NCBI GenBank assembly: GCA_028873745.1
Contig: JAPPNT010000204.1
Span: 1 to 23,945 of the forward strand
Source of the DNA: Chloroflexota bacterium
GTDB taxonomy: Bacteria > Chloroflexota > Dehalococcoidia > Lucifugimonadales > UBA1127
Length of the DNA stretch: 23,945 nt
Direction: 5' to 3'
Below the pieces are notes generated by a model. It was not told the origin of the DNA. It did not search any database and worked only from the letters and a program-made list of their open reading frames with translations. Position 1 is the stretch's first letter. The number at the start of each line of letters is the position of its first letter. Below, in pieces: positions 7,533 to 14,537 of this stretch. Both the position numbers and the translations under genes were made by a program.

Positions 7533-8201
7533 CTAGGCGTCCTCGTCCTCCGCCGCGTCCTCTGCCTGCTCGGCCTCGGCGACGACCTCGGGCTCTGGCG
7601 GGGCCTCCGGCGCGCCTTCGGCCTCCTCGGCCTCGACGCCGACGGGCGCCGCGACGTGGGCGACCATCTGCTCGCCGTCCGTCAGCACCGTCACGCCCTC
7701 GGGCGCGACGAGGTCGGAGACGCGGATGTTCTTCTCGAAGTCGTCCAGCACGGAGACGTCCACCTGGATCGAGGGCGGCACGTCCAGTGGGCGCGCCTCG
7801 ACCGTGACGGTGTGCATGTTCTGGATGAGGCTGCCGCCCAGGTGTACGGCGTTGGAGTCGCCGACGAGCTCCAGCGGTACGTCGACGGTGGTCGTCGCCG
7901 CCGCGTCGACGCGGAAGAAGTCGACGTGCAGGACGTCCAGGGTCAGCGGGTGGAACTGGATCTCGCGCACAAAGGCGAGGCTCCGGTCCCCGGAGTCCTC
8001 GGTTATGACCTCGACGGGCCGGTTGTGGCCGACGTGCGTGAGCACGCGCCGCAGCGCCAGCGAGTCTACCTGCAGCGCCTTCGGCTCGGCGCCTGCGCCG
8101 TAGAGATGAACGGGAGTGAGCCCCTGCCGTCGCAGCTGGCTGACCTTCTTCCCCAGCACAGTGCGCGGCTGGACGGGCAACGTGGCAACCTGAGTGGTCA
8201 T
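7533..8201 (-). CDS. rplY: 50S ribosomal protein bL25 (CTC/TL5 long form)
   Basis: bL25 binds 5S rRNA in the large subunit. The 222-residue product is the long CTC form. The N-terminal 5S-binding domain is recognised by GKKVSQLRRQGLTPVHLYG and the later DVLHVDFFRV. A C-terminal beta domain (about 95-185) follows, then an acidic Ala/Glu/Pro-rich tail (about 190-222). The ATG at 8201 was chosen because GAGGAG lies 7 bases upstream and the protein then begins at the usual position; the longer frame to 8249 lacks such support. A promoter candidate lies at 8238-8266, and the HtrA-like gene follows. Confidence 0.95.
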   Translation of the reverse strand: MTTQVATLPVQPRTVLGKKVSQLRRQGLTPVHLYGAGAEPKALQVDSLALRRVLTHVGHNRPVEVITEDSGDRSLAFVREIQFHPLTLDVLHVDFFRVDAAATTTVDVPLELVGDSNAVHLGGSLIQNMHTVTVEARPLDVPPSIQVDVSVLDDFEKNIRVSDLVAPEGVTVLTDGEQMVAHVAAPVGVEAEEAEGAPEAPPEPEVVAEAEQAEDAAEDEDA

Positions 8202-8237
8202 GGGGCTGCTCCTCTGCATAGCTGGAATCGAAACTCT

Positions 8238-8266
8238 AGTGTAGCGCAAGCGCGCCCATAGGGGAA
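8238..8266 (-). promoter_or_regulatory. Candidate sigma-70 promoter of bL25
   Basis: On the minus strand TTCCCC (8261-8266), a 17-base spacer and TACACT (8238-8243) precede the bL25 ribosome binding site. The -35 is weak. The implied leader is about 30 bases. Confidence 0.4.
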
Positions 8267-8341
8267 GTGCATGGGCGGGCCGAGACGGCGGGTATGGTAT
8301 GCTGAGGGTGCATGAGCGTTGTCAGAGTGAAGGGGTGACCC

Positions 8342-8548
8342 ATGCGGCAAGTGCTGCTCTATCCAGGTGAGGACGGATACTGGGTGGTCGAGTGCCCGAG
8401 CCTGCCGGGGTGCGTCAGTCAAGGGAAGACGAAGGACGAGGCCATCGTGAACATCCGGGAGGCAATAGCCGGATACATCGAGGTCATGGAAGAGGAAGGG
8501 CGTCCGGTGCCTGAAGACCGGTTCGAGTCGTTGCTGGTTGTGGTGTGA
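8342..8548 (+). CDS. hicB: HicB-family antitoxin (short form)
   Basis: This 68-residue protein has the HicB partial RNase-H fold pattern: LYPGEDGYWVVECPSLPGCVSQG, then KTKDEAIVNIREAIAGYIE. It would bind and neutralise the HicA ribonuclease encoded next. No C-terminal HTH or ribbon-helix-helix domain is present, so any autoregulation would need another route or the HicA-HicB complex. AAGGGG lies 6 bases before the ATG. The stop TGA overlaps the GTG of hicA, giving coupled translation. The antitoxin-first order is a known variant. Confidence 0.88.
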   Translation: MRQVLLYPGEDGYWVVECPSLPGCVSQGKTKDEAIVNIREAIAGYIEVMEEEGRPVPEDRFESLLVVV

Positions 8549-8766
8549 GTGGGCTGCCGCGGGTCTCCGGGCGGGAGTGCGTTCGAGCGCTGGGCCGGGC
8601 CGGATTTCACCTGCGGCGGCAAAAGGGCAGCCACATGGTCCTGGTGCGGCAGACGCCGTTTGCTATGGTCGTGGTTCCGGGCCATCGTGAACTGGACACC
8701 GGCACGCTCCGCGCAATCATCAGGCAAGCGGGTTTGAGCGTCGCCGAGTTTTCGGAAGTTCTGTGA
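8545..8766 (+). CDS. hicA: HicA-family mRNA interferase toxin
   Basis: This 73-residue protein has the double-stranded-RNA-binding-like HicA fold: SGRECVRALGRAGFHLRRQKGSH, with the catalytic His at H30 in KGSHMV, then VVVPGHRELDTGTLRAIIRQAGLS. It would cleave mRNA when free of HicB. The GTG start overlaps the hicB stop (GTGA). The catalytic His and the C-terminal helix are intact, so the toxin appears functional. Confidence 0.9.
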   Translation: MSGLPRVSGRECVRALGRAGFHLRRQKGSHMVLVRQTPFAMVVVPGHRELDTGTLRAIIRQAGLSVAEFSEVL

Positions 8767-8991
8767 GACCCATTCACGTCTCTTGCCCATGACCCCGCCG
8801 AGGTTTCTGAGCGCGGAAGCCCCAACGCCCCTCCCCCGGTCACGTAAAGATGTCCGGCAAGCCGCCCCCACCTACCCGCGCGCCTTGTGGCAGCTACGGC
8901 CCCGTGCTATACTTGGCTACGACTTTGCCGTTGTCAGGCCGTGGCCTGCGCCTTGGGAATTCAGTGACGACGGCGCTACAGGAGGCCCAGC
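8767..8991. other. Intergenic region with candidate promoter and inverted repeat
   Basis: This 225-base gap separates hicA from the MoeB/ThiF-type gene. The promoter candidate (8885-8913) is given separately. An inverted repeat CAGGCC-GT-GGCCTG lies at 8935-8948, just downstream of the predicted start of transcription, and could be an operator or a hairpin. No gene was found. Confidence 0.4.
8885..8913 (+). promoter_or_regulatory. Candidate sigma-70 promoter of the moeB-cysM operon
   Basis: TTGTGG (8885-8890), a 17-base spacer and TATACT (8908-8913). The -10 matches the consensus at five of six bases. The predicted leader is about 70 bases and ends in AGGAGG before the ATG at 8992. Confidence 0.5.
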
Positions 8992-9816
8992 ATGACAACG
9001 TCCTTTGCGTTGACGCCGCAGCAGGTGCAGCGCTACAGCCGCCACATCATCATGCCCCAAGTGGGCAGCCACGGCCAGCGCAAGCTCATGCAGTCGAAGG
9101 TCCTCGTCGTCGGCGCCGGCGGCCTCGGCTCCCCGACCGCCCTCTACCTCTCGCTCGCCGGCGTCGGCACCGTCGGCCTCGTCGACTTCGACGTCGTCGA
9201 CATCTCCAACCTCCAGCGCCAGATCCTGCACCAGAACGCCGACGTCGGCCGCCCCAAGGTCGTCTCCGCCCAGGAGTCCATCAACGCCTACAACCCCGAC
9301 GTCAACGTCCGCATCCACGAGACCCCCATCAACTCCGAGAACGCCTTCGAGATCATCTCCGACTACGACATCGTCGTGAACGGCGCCGACAACTTCGCCA
9401 CCCGCTACCTCGTCAACGACGCCTGCTACCTGCTGAACAAGCCCCTCGTCGACGGCAGCATCCTGATGTTCGACGGCCAGGCGACGGTCTACCTGCCGGG
9501 CCGCGGCTGCTACCGCTGCCTCTTCCCTGCCCCGCCCCCGCCCGGCGCCGTCCCCAACTGCGCCGAGGCCGGCGTGCTGGGCGCCATCACGGGCCTCGTC
9601 GGCAGTATCCAGGCCACGGAGACGCTCAAGCTCATCCTGGACATCGGCGACACTCTCTCGGGAAGGCTGCTGCTCATCGACGCCCTGACGATGGACTTCC
9701 GCACCGTGAAGATCCGCCAGAACCCCAACTGCCCCCTCTGCGGCGCGGAGCCAACGGTCACCGAGCTCATCGACTACGAGGTCTTCTGCGGCCTCCCGTC
9801 GGCGTCGGCCAACTAG
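8992..9816 (+). CDS. MoeB/ThiF-type sulfur-carrier adenylyltransferase
   Basis: E1-like enzymes of this family adenylate the C-terminal glycine of a ubiquitin-like sulfur carrier so that it can be converted to a thiocarboxylate. The 274-residue protein shows RYSRHIIMP (14-22), the ATP-binding GAGGLG (41-46), DFDVVDISNLQRQ, NGADN (130-134), a candidate thioester Cys (C190 in PNCAEAGVLG) and four zinc ligands C173/C176 and C247/C250. The C-terminal rhodanese domain found in MoeZ is absent. AGGAGG precedes the ATG at 8992. A CysM-like gene follows 15 bases after its stop, so the likely client is a CysO/ThiS-like carrier for cysteine synthesis. No carrier or Mec-type protease gene is in the window. 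Service to thiamine or molybdopterin synthesis is also possible. Confidence 0.9.
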   Translation: MTTSFALTPQQVQRYSRHIIMPQVGSHGQRKLMQSKVLVVGAGGLGSPTALYLSLAGVGTVGLVDFDVVDISNLQRQILHQNADVGRPKVVSAQESINAYNPDVNVRIHETPINSENAFEIISDYDIVVNGADNFATRYLVNDACYLLNKPLVDGSILMFDGQATVYLPGRGCYRCLFPAPPPPGAVPNCAEAGVLGAITGLVGSIQATETLKLILDIGDTLSGRLLLIDALTMDFRTVKIRQNPNCPLCGAEPTVTELIDYEVFCGLPSASAN

Positions 9817-9831
9817 GCGCGGCGGCCCCCA

Positions 9832-10815
9832 ATGGACCAGCAGGACGGCCCCATGCCCTCTAACAGGGCGCAATCCGCGACGGCCAGGGACGGCATCCTT
9901 GACGCCATCGGCGGGACGCCGCTGGTTTTCCTGCCGAACCTCAGCAGGCCCAAGGTCCGCATCTACGCCAAGCTCGAGGGCCACAACCCCACCGGCAGCG
10001 TCAAGGACCGCATCGCCAAGTACATGATCGAGCGGGCGGAGGCCGACGGCTCCCTCACCCGCGACAAGGTGGTGCTCGAGCCCACCAGCGGCAACACCGG
10101 CATCTCCCTGGCCATGGTGTGCAAGGTGAAGGGCTACAAGCTCAAGGTCGTGATGCCGGAGAACGTCAGCCCGGAGCGCGCCCAGCTCCTCGAGGCCTTC
10201 GGGGCCGAGGTCACCTACTCCGACGGCGCGGGCGGCAGCAACTACGCCATCGTCGTCGCCAGGCAGATGTACGAGGCCGACCCCGGCGCCTACTTCATGC
10301 CCTACCAGTACGGCAACGAGGCCAACCCGCTCGCCCACTACGAGACCACCGGCGCGGAGATCATCGAGGCCCTCCCGGAGGTCGACACCTTCGTGGCCGG
10401 CCTCGGCACCGGCGGCACGCTCATGGGCACCGCCCGGCGGCTGAGGGAGCACAATCCCGGCGTGCAGATCGTCGCCGTCGTCCCCTCCCCGGACGACGCC
10501 ATTCAGGGCCTGCGCAACCTGGAGGAGGGCTTCATCCCCCCCATCCTCGACACCTCCCTCCTCGACGCGCGTATCATGATCGAGGGCGAGGAAGCCTTCG
10601 CCAGCACGCGCTACCTGATGGAGCAGGAGGGCATCTTCGCGGGCATCTCCTCGGGCTCCGTCATCGCCGGCGCCCTCCGCATCGCCGACAGGATGGAGCA
10701 GGGCAACATCGTCTGCCTCCTCGCCGACGGCGGCTGGAAGTACCTCAGCACCAACCTCTGGACCACCGACTACGGCGACCTCGAGAGCCGCGTCAAGGGC
10801 AAGATCTGGTGGTAG
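9832..10815 (+). CDS. cysM: CysM-like PLP-dependent cysteine synthase (O-phosphoserine type predicted)
   Basis: This enzyme makes cysteine by beta-replacement on an activated serine. It has 327 residues from the ATG at 9832; an ATG at 9853 is equally possible, and neither has a strong ribosome site. PLP Lys is K58 in NPTGSVKDR; TSGNTG (85-90) binds the substrate carboxylate; GTGGT (192-196) holds the PLP phosphate. Several stretches look like mycobacterial CysM rather than CysK: PERAQLLEAFGA, GGSNYA, YQYGNEAN, LRNLEEGFIP and DGGWKYLST. R228 in GLRN aligns by eye with the CysM Arg (R220 in M. tuberculosis) tied to O-phosphoserine use. With the adjacent activating enzyme this predicts thiocarboxylate-dependent cysteine synthesis. 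The alignment was done from memory. Confidence 0.88.
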   Translation: MDQQDGPMPSNRAQSATARDGILDAIGGTPLVFLPNLSRPKVRIYAKLEGHNPTGSVKDRIAKYMIERAEADGSLTRDKVVLEPTSGNTGISLAMVCKVKGYKLKVVMPENVSPERAQLLEAFGAEVTYSDGAGGSNYAIVVARQMYEADPGAYFMPYQYGNEANPLAHYETTGAEIIEALPEVDTFVAGLGTGGTLMGTARRLREHNPGVQIVAVVPSPDDAIQGLRNLEEGFIPPILDTSLLDARIMIEGEEAFASTRYLMEQEGIFAGISSGSVIAGALRIADRMEQGNIVCLLADGGWKYLSTNLWTTDYGDLESRVKGKIWW

Positions 10816-10824
10816 CCCTCCACC

Positions 10825-10872
10825 GTTCGCCCTGACTCCGTCCTGAGCTTGCCGAAGGAGCCGGTCGAAGGG
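10825..10872. repeat. Rearranged type A REP-like repeat
   Basis: The gap after cysM holds a composite of type A units: GTTCGCCCTGA, then CCTGAGCTTGCCGAAGG, then GGTCGAAGGG. It lies directly upstream of the flavin reductase promoter. Confidence 0.65.
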
Positions 10873-10915
10873 CCTGACGTGGACTCGACGCCTCCCGCCG
10901 CGACCCCTCCCGCAT

Positions 10916-10944
10916 TTGCCAACCCCGCCCGCTCCCTGTATCCT
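10916..10944 (+). promoter_or_regulatory. Candidate sigma-70 promoter of the flavin reductase/monooxygenase operon
   Basis: TTGCCA (10916-10921, five of six consensus bases), a 17-base spacer and TATCCT (10939-10944). The start codon is about 42 bases downstream with GGGGAG at 10973-10978. Confidence 0.5.
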
Positions 10945-10985
10945 TGTGTCCCGTCAATATCTACCTTCCTCTGGGGAGATATCGC

Positions 10986-11486
10986 ATGGCAATCGTGGAT
11001 GAGGGCGCCTTCAAGGCAGCAGCCGGCAGCTTCGCGTCAGGGGTCACCGTCGTGACCACCAAGCACGAGGGCAAGGTGCACGGCATGACCGTCTCGGCCT
11101 TCGCGTCGCTGTCGCTGGACCCGATGCAGATCATGGTCTCCCTGCGCACCGGCAGCCGGCTGCAGGGCATGATCGAGGAGTCCAAGATCTTCGGCGTGAG
11201 CATCCTGCGGGAGGACCAGAAGGCGATCGCCTCCCACTTCGCCACGCGGGGCCTCGATCTGCAGGACGGCGTCTTCCCCCAGTTCCCCAGCGACGAGCAC
11301 GTCACGGGCTCGCCCATCTTCCAGGACGCCATCGCCTACTTCGACTGCAACGTCTTCACCGCCTACGAGTGCGGTGACCACATCCTCTTCGTCGGGGACG
11401 TCCTCGCCGCCGGCTCCAACGAGGGCCAGCCCCTCGGCTACTACAAGGGCAACTACCGCAGCATCACTGACCTGACCGGCGCCTAG
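10986..11486 (+). CDS. Flavin reductase (HpaC/DIM6-NTAB family)
   Basis: Proteins of this family use NAD(P)H to reduce FMN or FAD for a partner monooxygenase. The 166-residue product has the split-barrel flavin reductase pattern: FASGVTVVTTKHEGKVHGMTVSAFASLSLDP near the N-terminus, MVSLRTGSRLQGMIEESKIFGVSIL in the middle, and a C-terminal GYYKGNYRSI. ATG 10986 was chosen because GGGGAG lies 7 bases upstream; the longer frame starting at 10944 lacks this. An HpaB-type oxygenase gene follows after 46 bases, so the pair probably forms a two-component monooxygenase. Flavin preference cannot be read from the sequence. Confidence 0.9.
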   Translation: MAIVDEGAFKAAAGSFASGVTVVTTKHEGKVHGMTVSAFASLSLDPMQIMVSLRTGSRLQGMIEESKIFGVSILREDQKAIASHFATRGLDLQDGVFPQFPSDEHVTGSPIFQDAIAYFDCNVFTAYECGDHILFVGDVLAAGSNEGQPLGYYKGNYRSITDLTGA

Positions 11487-11532
11487 GCCCGCGGCCCGCA
11501 CAACCCACAAGCCGACAAGGAGACCTGACGAC

Positions 11533-13050
11533 GTGTCCATAGACATCAGCAACGCCCGGGGCGCCAAGACCGGTGAGGGGTACATCGAGAGCCTCCGCGA
11601 CGGCCGCGAGGTCTGGCTCGACGGGAAGCGCGTCGACGACGTGACCACCCACCCCGCCTTCTCCGGCATGGTCCACGAGCTCGCCCGCCTCTACGACCTC
11701 CAGTACACGGACGAGTACATGGACCAGATGACCTACGTCTCGGACGTGACTGGCAACCGCATCAGCTACTCGTACAGCCTGCCCCGCACCCACGAGGACC
11801 TGATGAAGCGCCGCCGCAACAGCGAGATCTGGATGCAGGAGAGCTTCGGACAGCTCGGCCGCACGCCGGACTTCTGCTCCTCCATCGTCTGCGGCTGGTA
11901 CGACCTCCGCAAGCACCTCGACACCCTCTACCCCAAGCTCGCCGGCAATGCCGAGCGCTTCTGGCGCTTCGCCTCCGAGCACGACGTGGCGATGACCCAC
12001 GCCATCGGCGACCCGCAGGTCGACCGCACGAGCACGACGCGGGGCGAGAACCGCACCGACAACGCTTGGATCGGCGTCGGCGGCTACGCCATGGAGGACC
12101 CGGAGGACGACGAGGCGACGGCCCTCCACGTCGTCAAGGAGACCCGCGACGGCATCATCCTGCGCGGCGCCAAGCAGCTCGCCACCCTCGCGCCCCTCGC
12201 CAACGAGTGCCTCGTCTACCTCTCGGCCACCTTCTCCAACCGCGCCAACAGCGAGTTCGTGCAGTGGTTCTCCATCCCCATGAACACTCCCGGCCTCGTG
12301 ACCGTCTGTCGGGAGCCCATGTCCATCTACCCGGGAAGCTGGGGCCACCCCTTCGCCGGCCGCTTTGAAGAGCAGGACGCCATGATGTTCTTCAACAACG
12401 TGCTGGTGCCCTGGGACCACGTCGTCATGCTCTACGACGCCCCGACGGCCGTCCGCTACCTGGGCCGCATCAACAACCTCGCCAGCTACAGCACCAACAT
12501 CCGCCTCCACGCGCGCCTCCGCACCTTCGTCGCCGTCGTGACGATGCTCGCCAAGGCCAACGAGATCGACGAGATCCGCGGCGTGCGCGACCTCCTCGGC
12601 GAGCTCATCACCTACGCCGAGATGATCGACCTCGCCACCCGCGGCATGGAGAATGGCGCCTTCATGAGCGACGGCGACATGATCAACACGGGCGACGGGT
12701 TCGCCATCGGCGCCTTCGCGGCGCAGATCTCCAAGCGCGTGCTGGAAATCCTGCAGATCATCGGCGGCATGGAGCTCGTGTCGCAGCCCAGCGAGCGCGA
12801 CCTCGCCAGCGAGGAGGTCCGCCCCTACCTGGACAAGCTCATCCCCAGCAACGGCCTCGGCACCGCCGAGCGCGTGCGCCTCTTCCGCCTCGCCTACGAC
12901 CTCTGCATGTCCTCCTTCGGCGCGCGCCAGGAAATCTACGAGTACTGGCACCGCGGCGACATCACCCGCAACCGCACCACCCTCTACATGCGCAACAACA
13001 ACGGCCAGGTGGGTGAACGCATCAAAGACCTCATCTCCCGCCCCATGTAG
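11533..13050 (+). CDS. 4-hydroxyphenylacetate 3-hydroxylase (HpaB)-family flavin monooxygenase
   Basis: This 505-residue protein is predicted to use reduced flavin and oxygen to hydroxylate a substrate, probably a phenol. HpaB-family landmarks in order: THAIGDPQVDR, GAKQLATLAPLANE, RFEEQDAMMFFNNVLVPWDHV, an acyl-CoA-dehydrogenase-like helical region, and near the C-terminus EVRPYLDK...ERVRLFRLAYDLCMSSFGARQEIYEYWHRGD. The length matches the family. The GTG start at 11533 is preceded by AAGGAGA with 9-base spacing. The related 4-hydroxybutyryl-CoA dehydratases carry cysteine ligands for an iron-sulfur cluster that I do not see here, and the upstream reductase also favours a monooxygenase. The true substrate is unknown. 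Confidence 0.9.
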   Translation: MSIDISNARGAKTGEGYIESLRDGREVWLDGKRVDDVTTHPAFSGMVHELARLYDLQYTDEYMDQMTYVSDVTGNRISYSYSLPRTHEDLMKRRRNSEIWMQESFGQLGRTPDFCSSIVCGWYDLRKHLDTLYPKLAGNAERFWRFASEHDVAMTHAIGDPQVDRTSTTRGENRTDNAWIGVGGYAMEDPEDDEATALHVVKETRDGIILRGAKQLATLAPLANECLVYLSATFSNRANSEFVQWFSIPMNTPGLVTVCREPMSIYPGSWGHPFAGRFEEQDAMMFFNNVLVPWDHVVMLYDAPTAVRYLGRINNLASYSTNIRLHARLRTFVAVVTMLAKANEIDEIRGVRDLLGELITYAEMIDLATRGMENGAFMSDGDMINTGDGFAIGAFAAQISKRVLEILQIIGGMELVSQPSERDLASEEVRPYLDKLIPSNGLGTAERVRLFRLAYDLCMSSFGARQEIYEYWHRGDITRNRTTLYMRNNNGQVGERIKDLISRPM

Positions 13051-13086
13051 CCCCATTCGCCCTGACCCCCTCCATCTCCCCAACCC

Positions 13087-13110
13087 GTTCGCCCTGAGCA
13101 TGTCGAAGGG
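13087..13110. repeat. Type A REP-like repeat abutting hairpin
   Basis: A unit of the form GTTCGCCCTGAG...GTCGAAGGG. Its last base directly touches the hairpin at 13111. The same junction occurs at 17480/17481. Confidence 0.75.
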
Positions 13111-13145
13111 GTCTCCCTAAGCCTCTCGATGAGGCTTAGGGAGAC
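13111..13145. repeat. Perfect 15-bp hairpin with TCGAT loop (copy 1)
   Basis: GTCTCCCTAAGCCTC, loop TCGAT, then the exact reverse complement. A second GGAGACCCC at 13147-13155 could compete for pairing with the 5' arm. No T-run follows, so it is not a standard terminator. Its sister copy is at 17481-17515. Confidence 0.9.
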
Positions 13146-13186
13146 TGGAGACCCCACACAACCCGCACTCTTCCCGCCCCGCCTCC

Positions 13187-13211
13187 GTTCGCCCTGAGGG
13201 AAATCGAAGGG
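13187..13211. repeat. Degenerate type A REP-like repeat
   Basis: GTTCGCCCTGAGG, then GAAATCGAAGGG: the same ends as other type A copies with an altered centre. Confidence 0.6.
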
Positions 13212-13304
13212 CCGCCCCTCTGCCACCAACCCCTCGCGCACTCTCTCGCGGCCTCCTACCCTGCCCCCATGCAGCACAAAGTCGCGTTCTCCGCCCCCTT
13301 CCTC

Positions 13305-13576
13305 GGCTCGTCGTTCTCGCGCAGGCGGGAACCCACGTCCGCTCCCCTCCGCAGGCGCGACTCGCGAGTCACCCGTCGGCCCGCACGCCGGCGATCCGGT
13401 GCCGCTGCCGATCTCCATAGCCCCGGCAGTCGTTCCAGTCGTTATCTGAAGTCGACTCCGTATCTGGACGAGTCGTTTCCAGCTACGGATTTCCCGCAGA
13501 GTCGAATTTTTTTCGCGAAGAAACGACTCCGTAGCGCGTATCCGGTGGCACGACAAACCGTAGGGAAAGGACACGT
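13305..13576. repeat. Tandem intergenic element, copy 1 (with extra internal segment)
   Basis: It begins GGCTCGTC and a type C repeat (13314-13335), continues through GACTCGCGAGTC and CTCCATAGCCCCGGCAGTC, and ends CGTAGGGAAAGGACACG. It matches copy 2 (13632-13864) over most of its length. A segment of roughly 70 bases (about 13435-13502), rich in GACTC/GAGTC inverted repeats, is absent from copy 2. Both copies share CGAATTTTTTTCGCG. Confidence 0.8.
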
Positions 13577-13631
13577 CGCATATAGTGAGAAAATGCTATC
13601 TACAAGAAGCCGTTACACCGTCCATCTCCCC

Positions 13632-13864
13632 GGCTCGTCATTCCCGCGCAGAGCCTGCCCTGTACCCCGATACGGGGCGGAAACCCACGTCCCCGCGCGC
13701 CCTCTCCGTAGGGGAGACTCGCGAGTCGCCCGTCCGCCCGCACGCCGGCGGTCCGGCGCCGCTGCCGCGCTCCATAGCCCCGGCAGTCATTCGAATTTTT
13801 TTCGCGCCAAAACGATTCCATGGAACGTATCTGGCGACACGGCAAATCGTAGGGAAAGGAAACG
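13632..13864. repeat. Tandem intergenic element, copy 2
   Basis: Diverged duplicate of 13305-13576. Its type C hairpin (13641-13687) has an insertion in the apical loop containing CCCCG-ATA-CGGGG (13665-13677). It ends CGTAGGGAAAGGAAACG. Confidence 0.8.
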
Positions 13865-13978
13865 ATTCACGTAATGGCAGAAAGTCAACAAAACGAATCC
13901 CTTGCCCCTTCCCCCGAACGCGGAGAGAACAACCTGCCATGGGGGGTTGGGCAGGGCGCGCGTCGCCCCCGTTTCGTG

Positions 13979-13984
13979 TATCAT
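13979..13984 (+). promoter_or_regulatory. Candidate -10 box before the VOC gene
   Basis: TATCAT 26 bases before the ATG at 14011, in the context GTGTATCAT. No convincing -35 was found. Confidence 0.25.
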
Positions 13985-14010
13985 CCCCCCACCGCAATGA
14001 GGAGGCCGCC

Positions 14011-14457
14011 ATGATCACAGGCATTGACCACGTCCACGTCACAACCTTTGACATGGACAAAAGCATCGACTTCTACACCAACGTCCTCGGCTTCCACTTC
14101 CTGCGCCGCGTGGAGTTCGGCCCCGAGAACAACCGCCGCGAGCTGGCCTACGTCGGCCTCGGCGACATCCTGCTGGAGCTGCTGCCCCCGCCGCCCGGCG
14201 TCGACGCCGTCGTTGGCACGGCACAGCGCCCGCTGGCCCTCACGGTCACCGACGTCGACGCCGTCATCGCCGACTTGGAAGCCAAGGGCGTCGAGGTGAC
14301 GACGCAGCCGCGTCCCGGCTTCAGCTTCTACGGCGTCACCGCCGTCGTCACCGACCCCAGCGGGCTGGCCATCGAGATGCGCGAGTGGCGCGCCCCGGAC
14401 GGCCGGCACTACATGGACTGGCAGCCGGAGCGCGAGGACGCCGTCCGGACGGGGTAA
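14011..14457 (+). CDS. VOC-fold (glyoxalase/bleomycin resistance/extradiol dioxygenase superfamily) protein
   Basis: This 148-residue single-module metalloenzyme-like protein has paired beta-alpha-beta-beta-beta units. The first begins ITGIDHVHVTTFDMDKSIDFYTNVLGF with a metal-type His (H7 or H9); ILLELLPPP carries a candidate Glu; the second ends VVTDPSGLAIEMREW with another Glu ligand. This resembles methylmalonyl-CoA epimerase, lactoylglutathione lyase and related VOC enzymes, but the substrate cannot be assigned. The ATG at 14011 has GGAGG 5 bases upstream; the frame continues upstream into repeats, which I reject as coding. The next gene, 80 bases on, is a solute-binding lipoprotein. Confidence 0.87.
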   Translation: MITGIDHVHVTTFDMDKSIDFYTNVLGFHFLRRVEFGPENNRRELAYVGLGDILLELLPPPPGVDAVVGTAQRPLALTVTDVDAVIADLEAKGVEVTTQPRPGFSFYGVTAVVTDPSGLAIEMREWRAPDGRHYMDWQPEREDAVRTG

Positions 14458-14537
14458 CCCGCGCCAACGCCTTGGAGTATCCGGAACGTGAGCACAGGCC
14501 CTCGGGACCCCTGCGCCCACCCCACGGGAGAATGAAA

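Larger units (their letters stand above)
13051..14010. other. Non-coding repeat-rich block between monooxygenase and VOC genes
   Basis: These 960 bases hold two type A repeats, one perfect 15-bp hairpin, two diverged copies of an intergenic element and AT-richer segments (13570-13620 and 13860-13905) that contrast with the GC-rich flanks. Several frames stay open across it but show repeat-derived Arg/Pro-rich translations without recognisable domains or ribosome sites, so I call no gene. A -10-like TATCAT (13979-13984) precedes the VOC gene. Confidence 0.75.

Noticed and set aside
8917..10452. 511-codon minus-strand frame opposite the moeB and cysM genes
   Set aside because: Gly/Val/Asp/Ala-rich composition typical of antisense frames; it crosses two clearly coding genes.
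11533..13050. 4-hydroxybutyryl-CoA dehydratase
   Set aside because: Same superfamily, but the cysteine ligands for its iron-sulfur cluster were not seen, and a flavin reductase gene is adjacent.
11464..13101. 545-codon minus-strand frame opposite the HpaB-type gene
   Set aside because: Low-complexity shadow; the plus strand matches the HpaB family over its full length.
13269..13874. Open frame of about 200 codons through the repeat block
   Set aside because: Its translation is made of repeat units (RRREPTSAP, SRVARPPARRRSG) occurring twice because the DNA is duplicated; no ribosome site.
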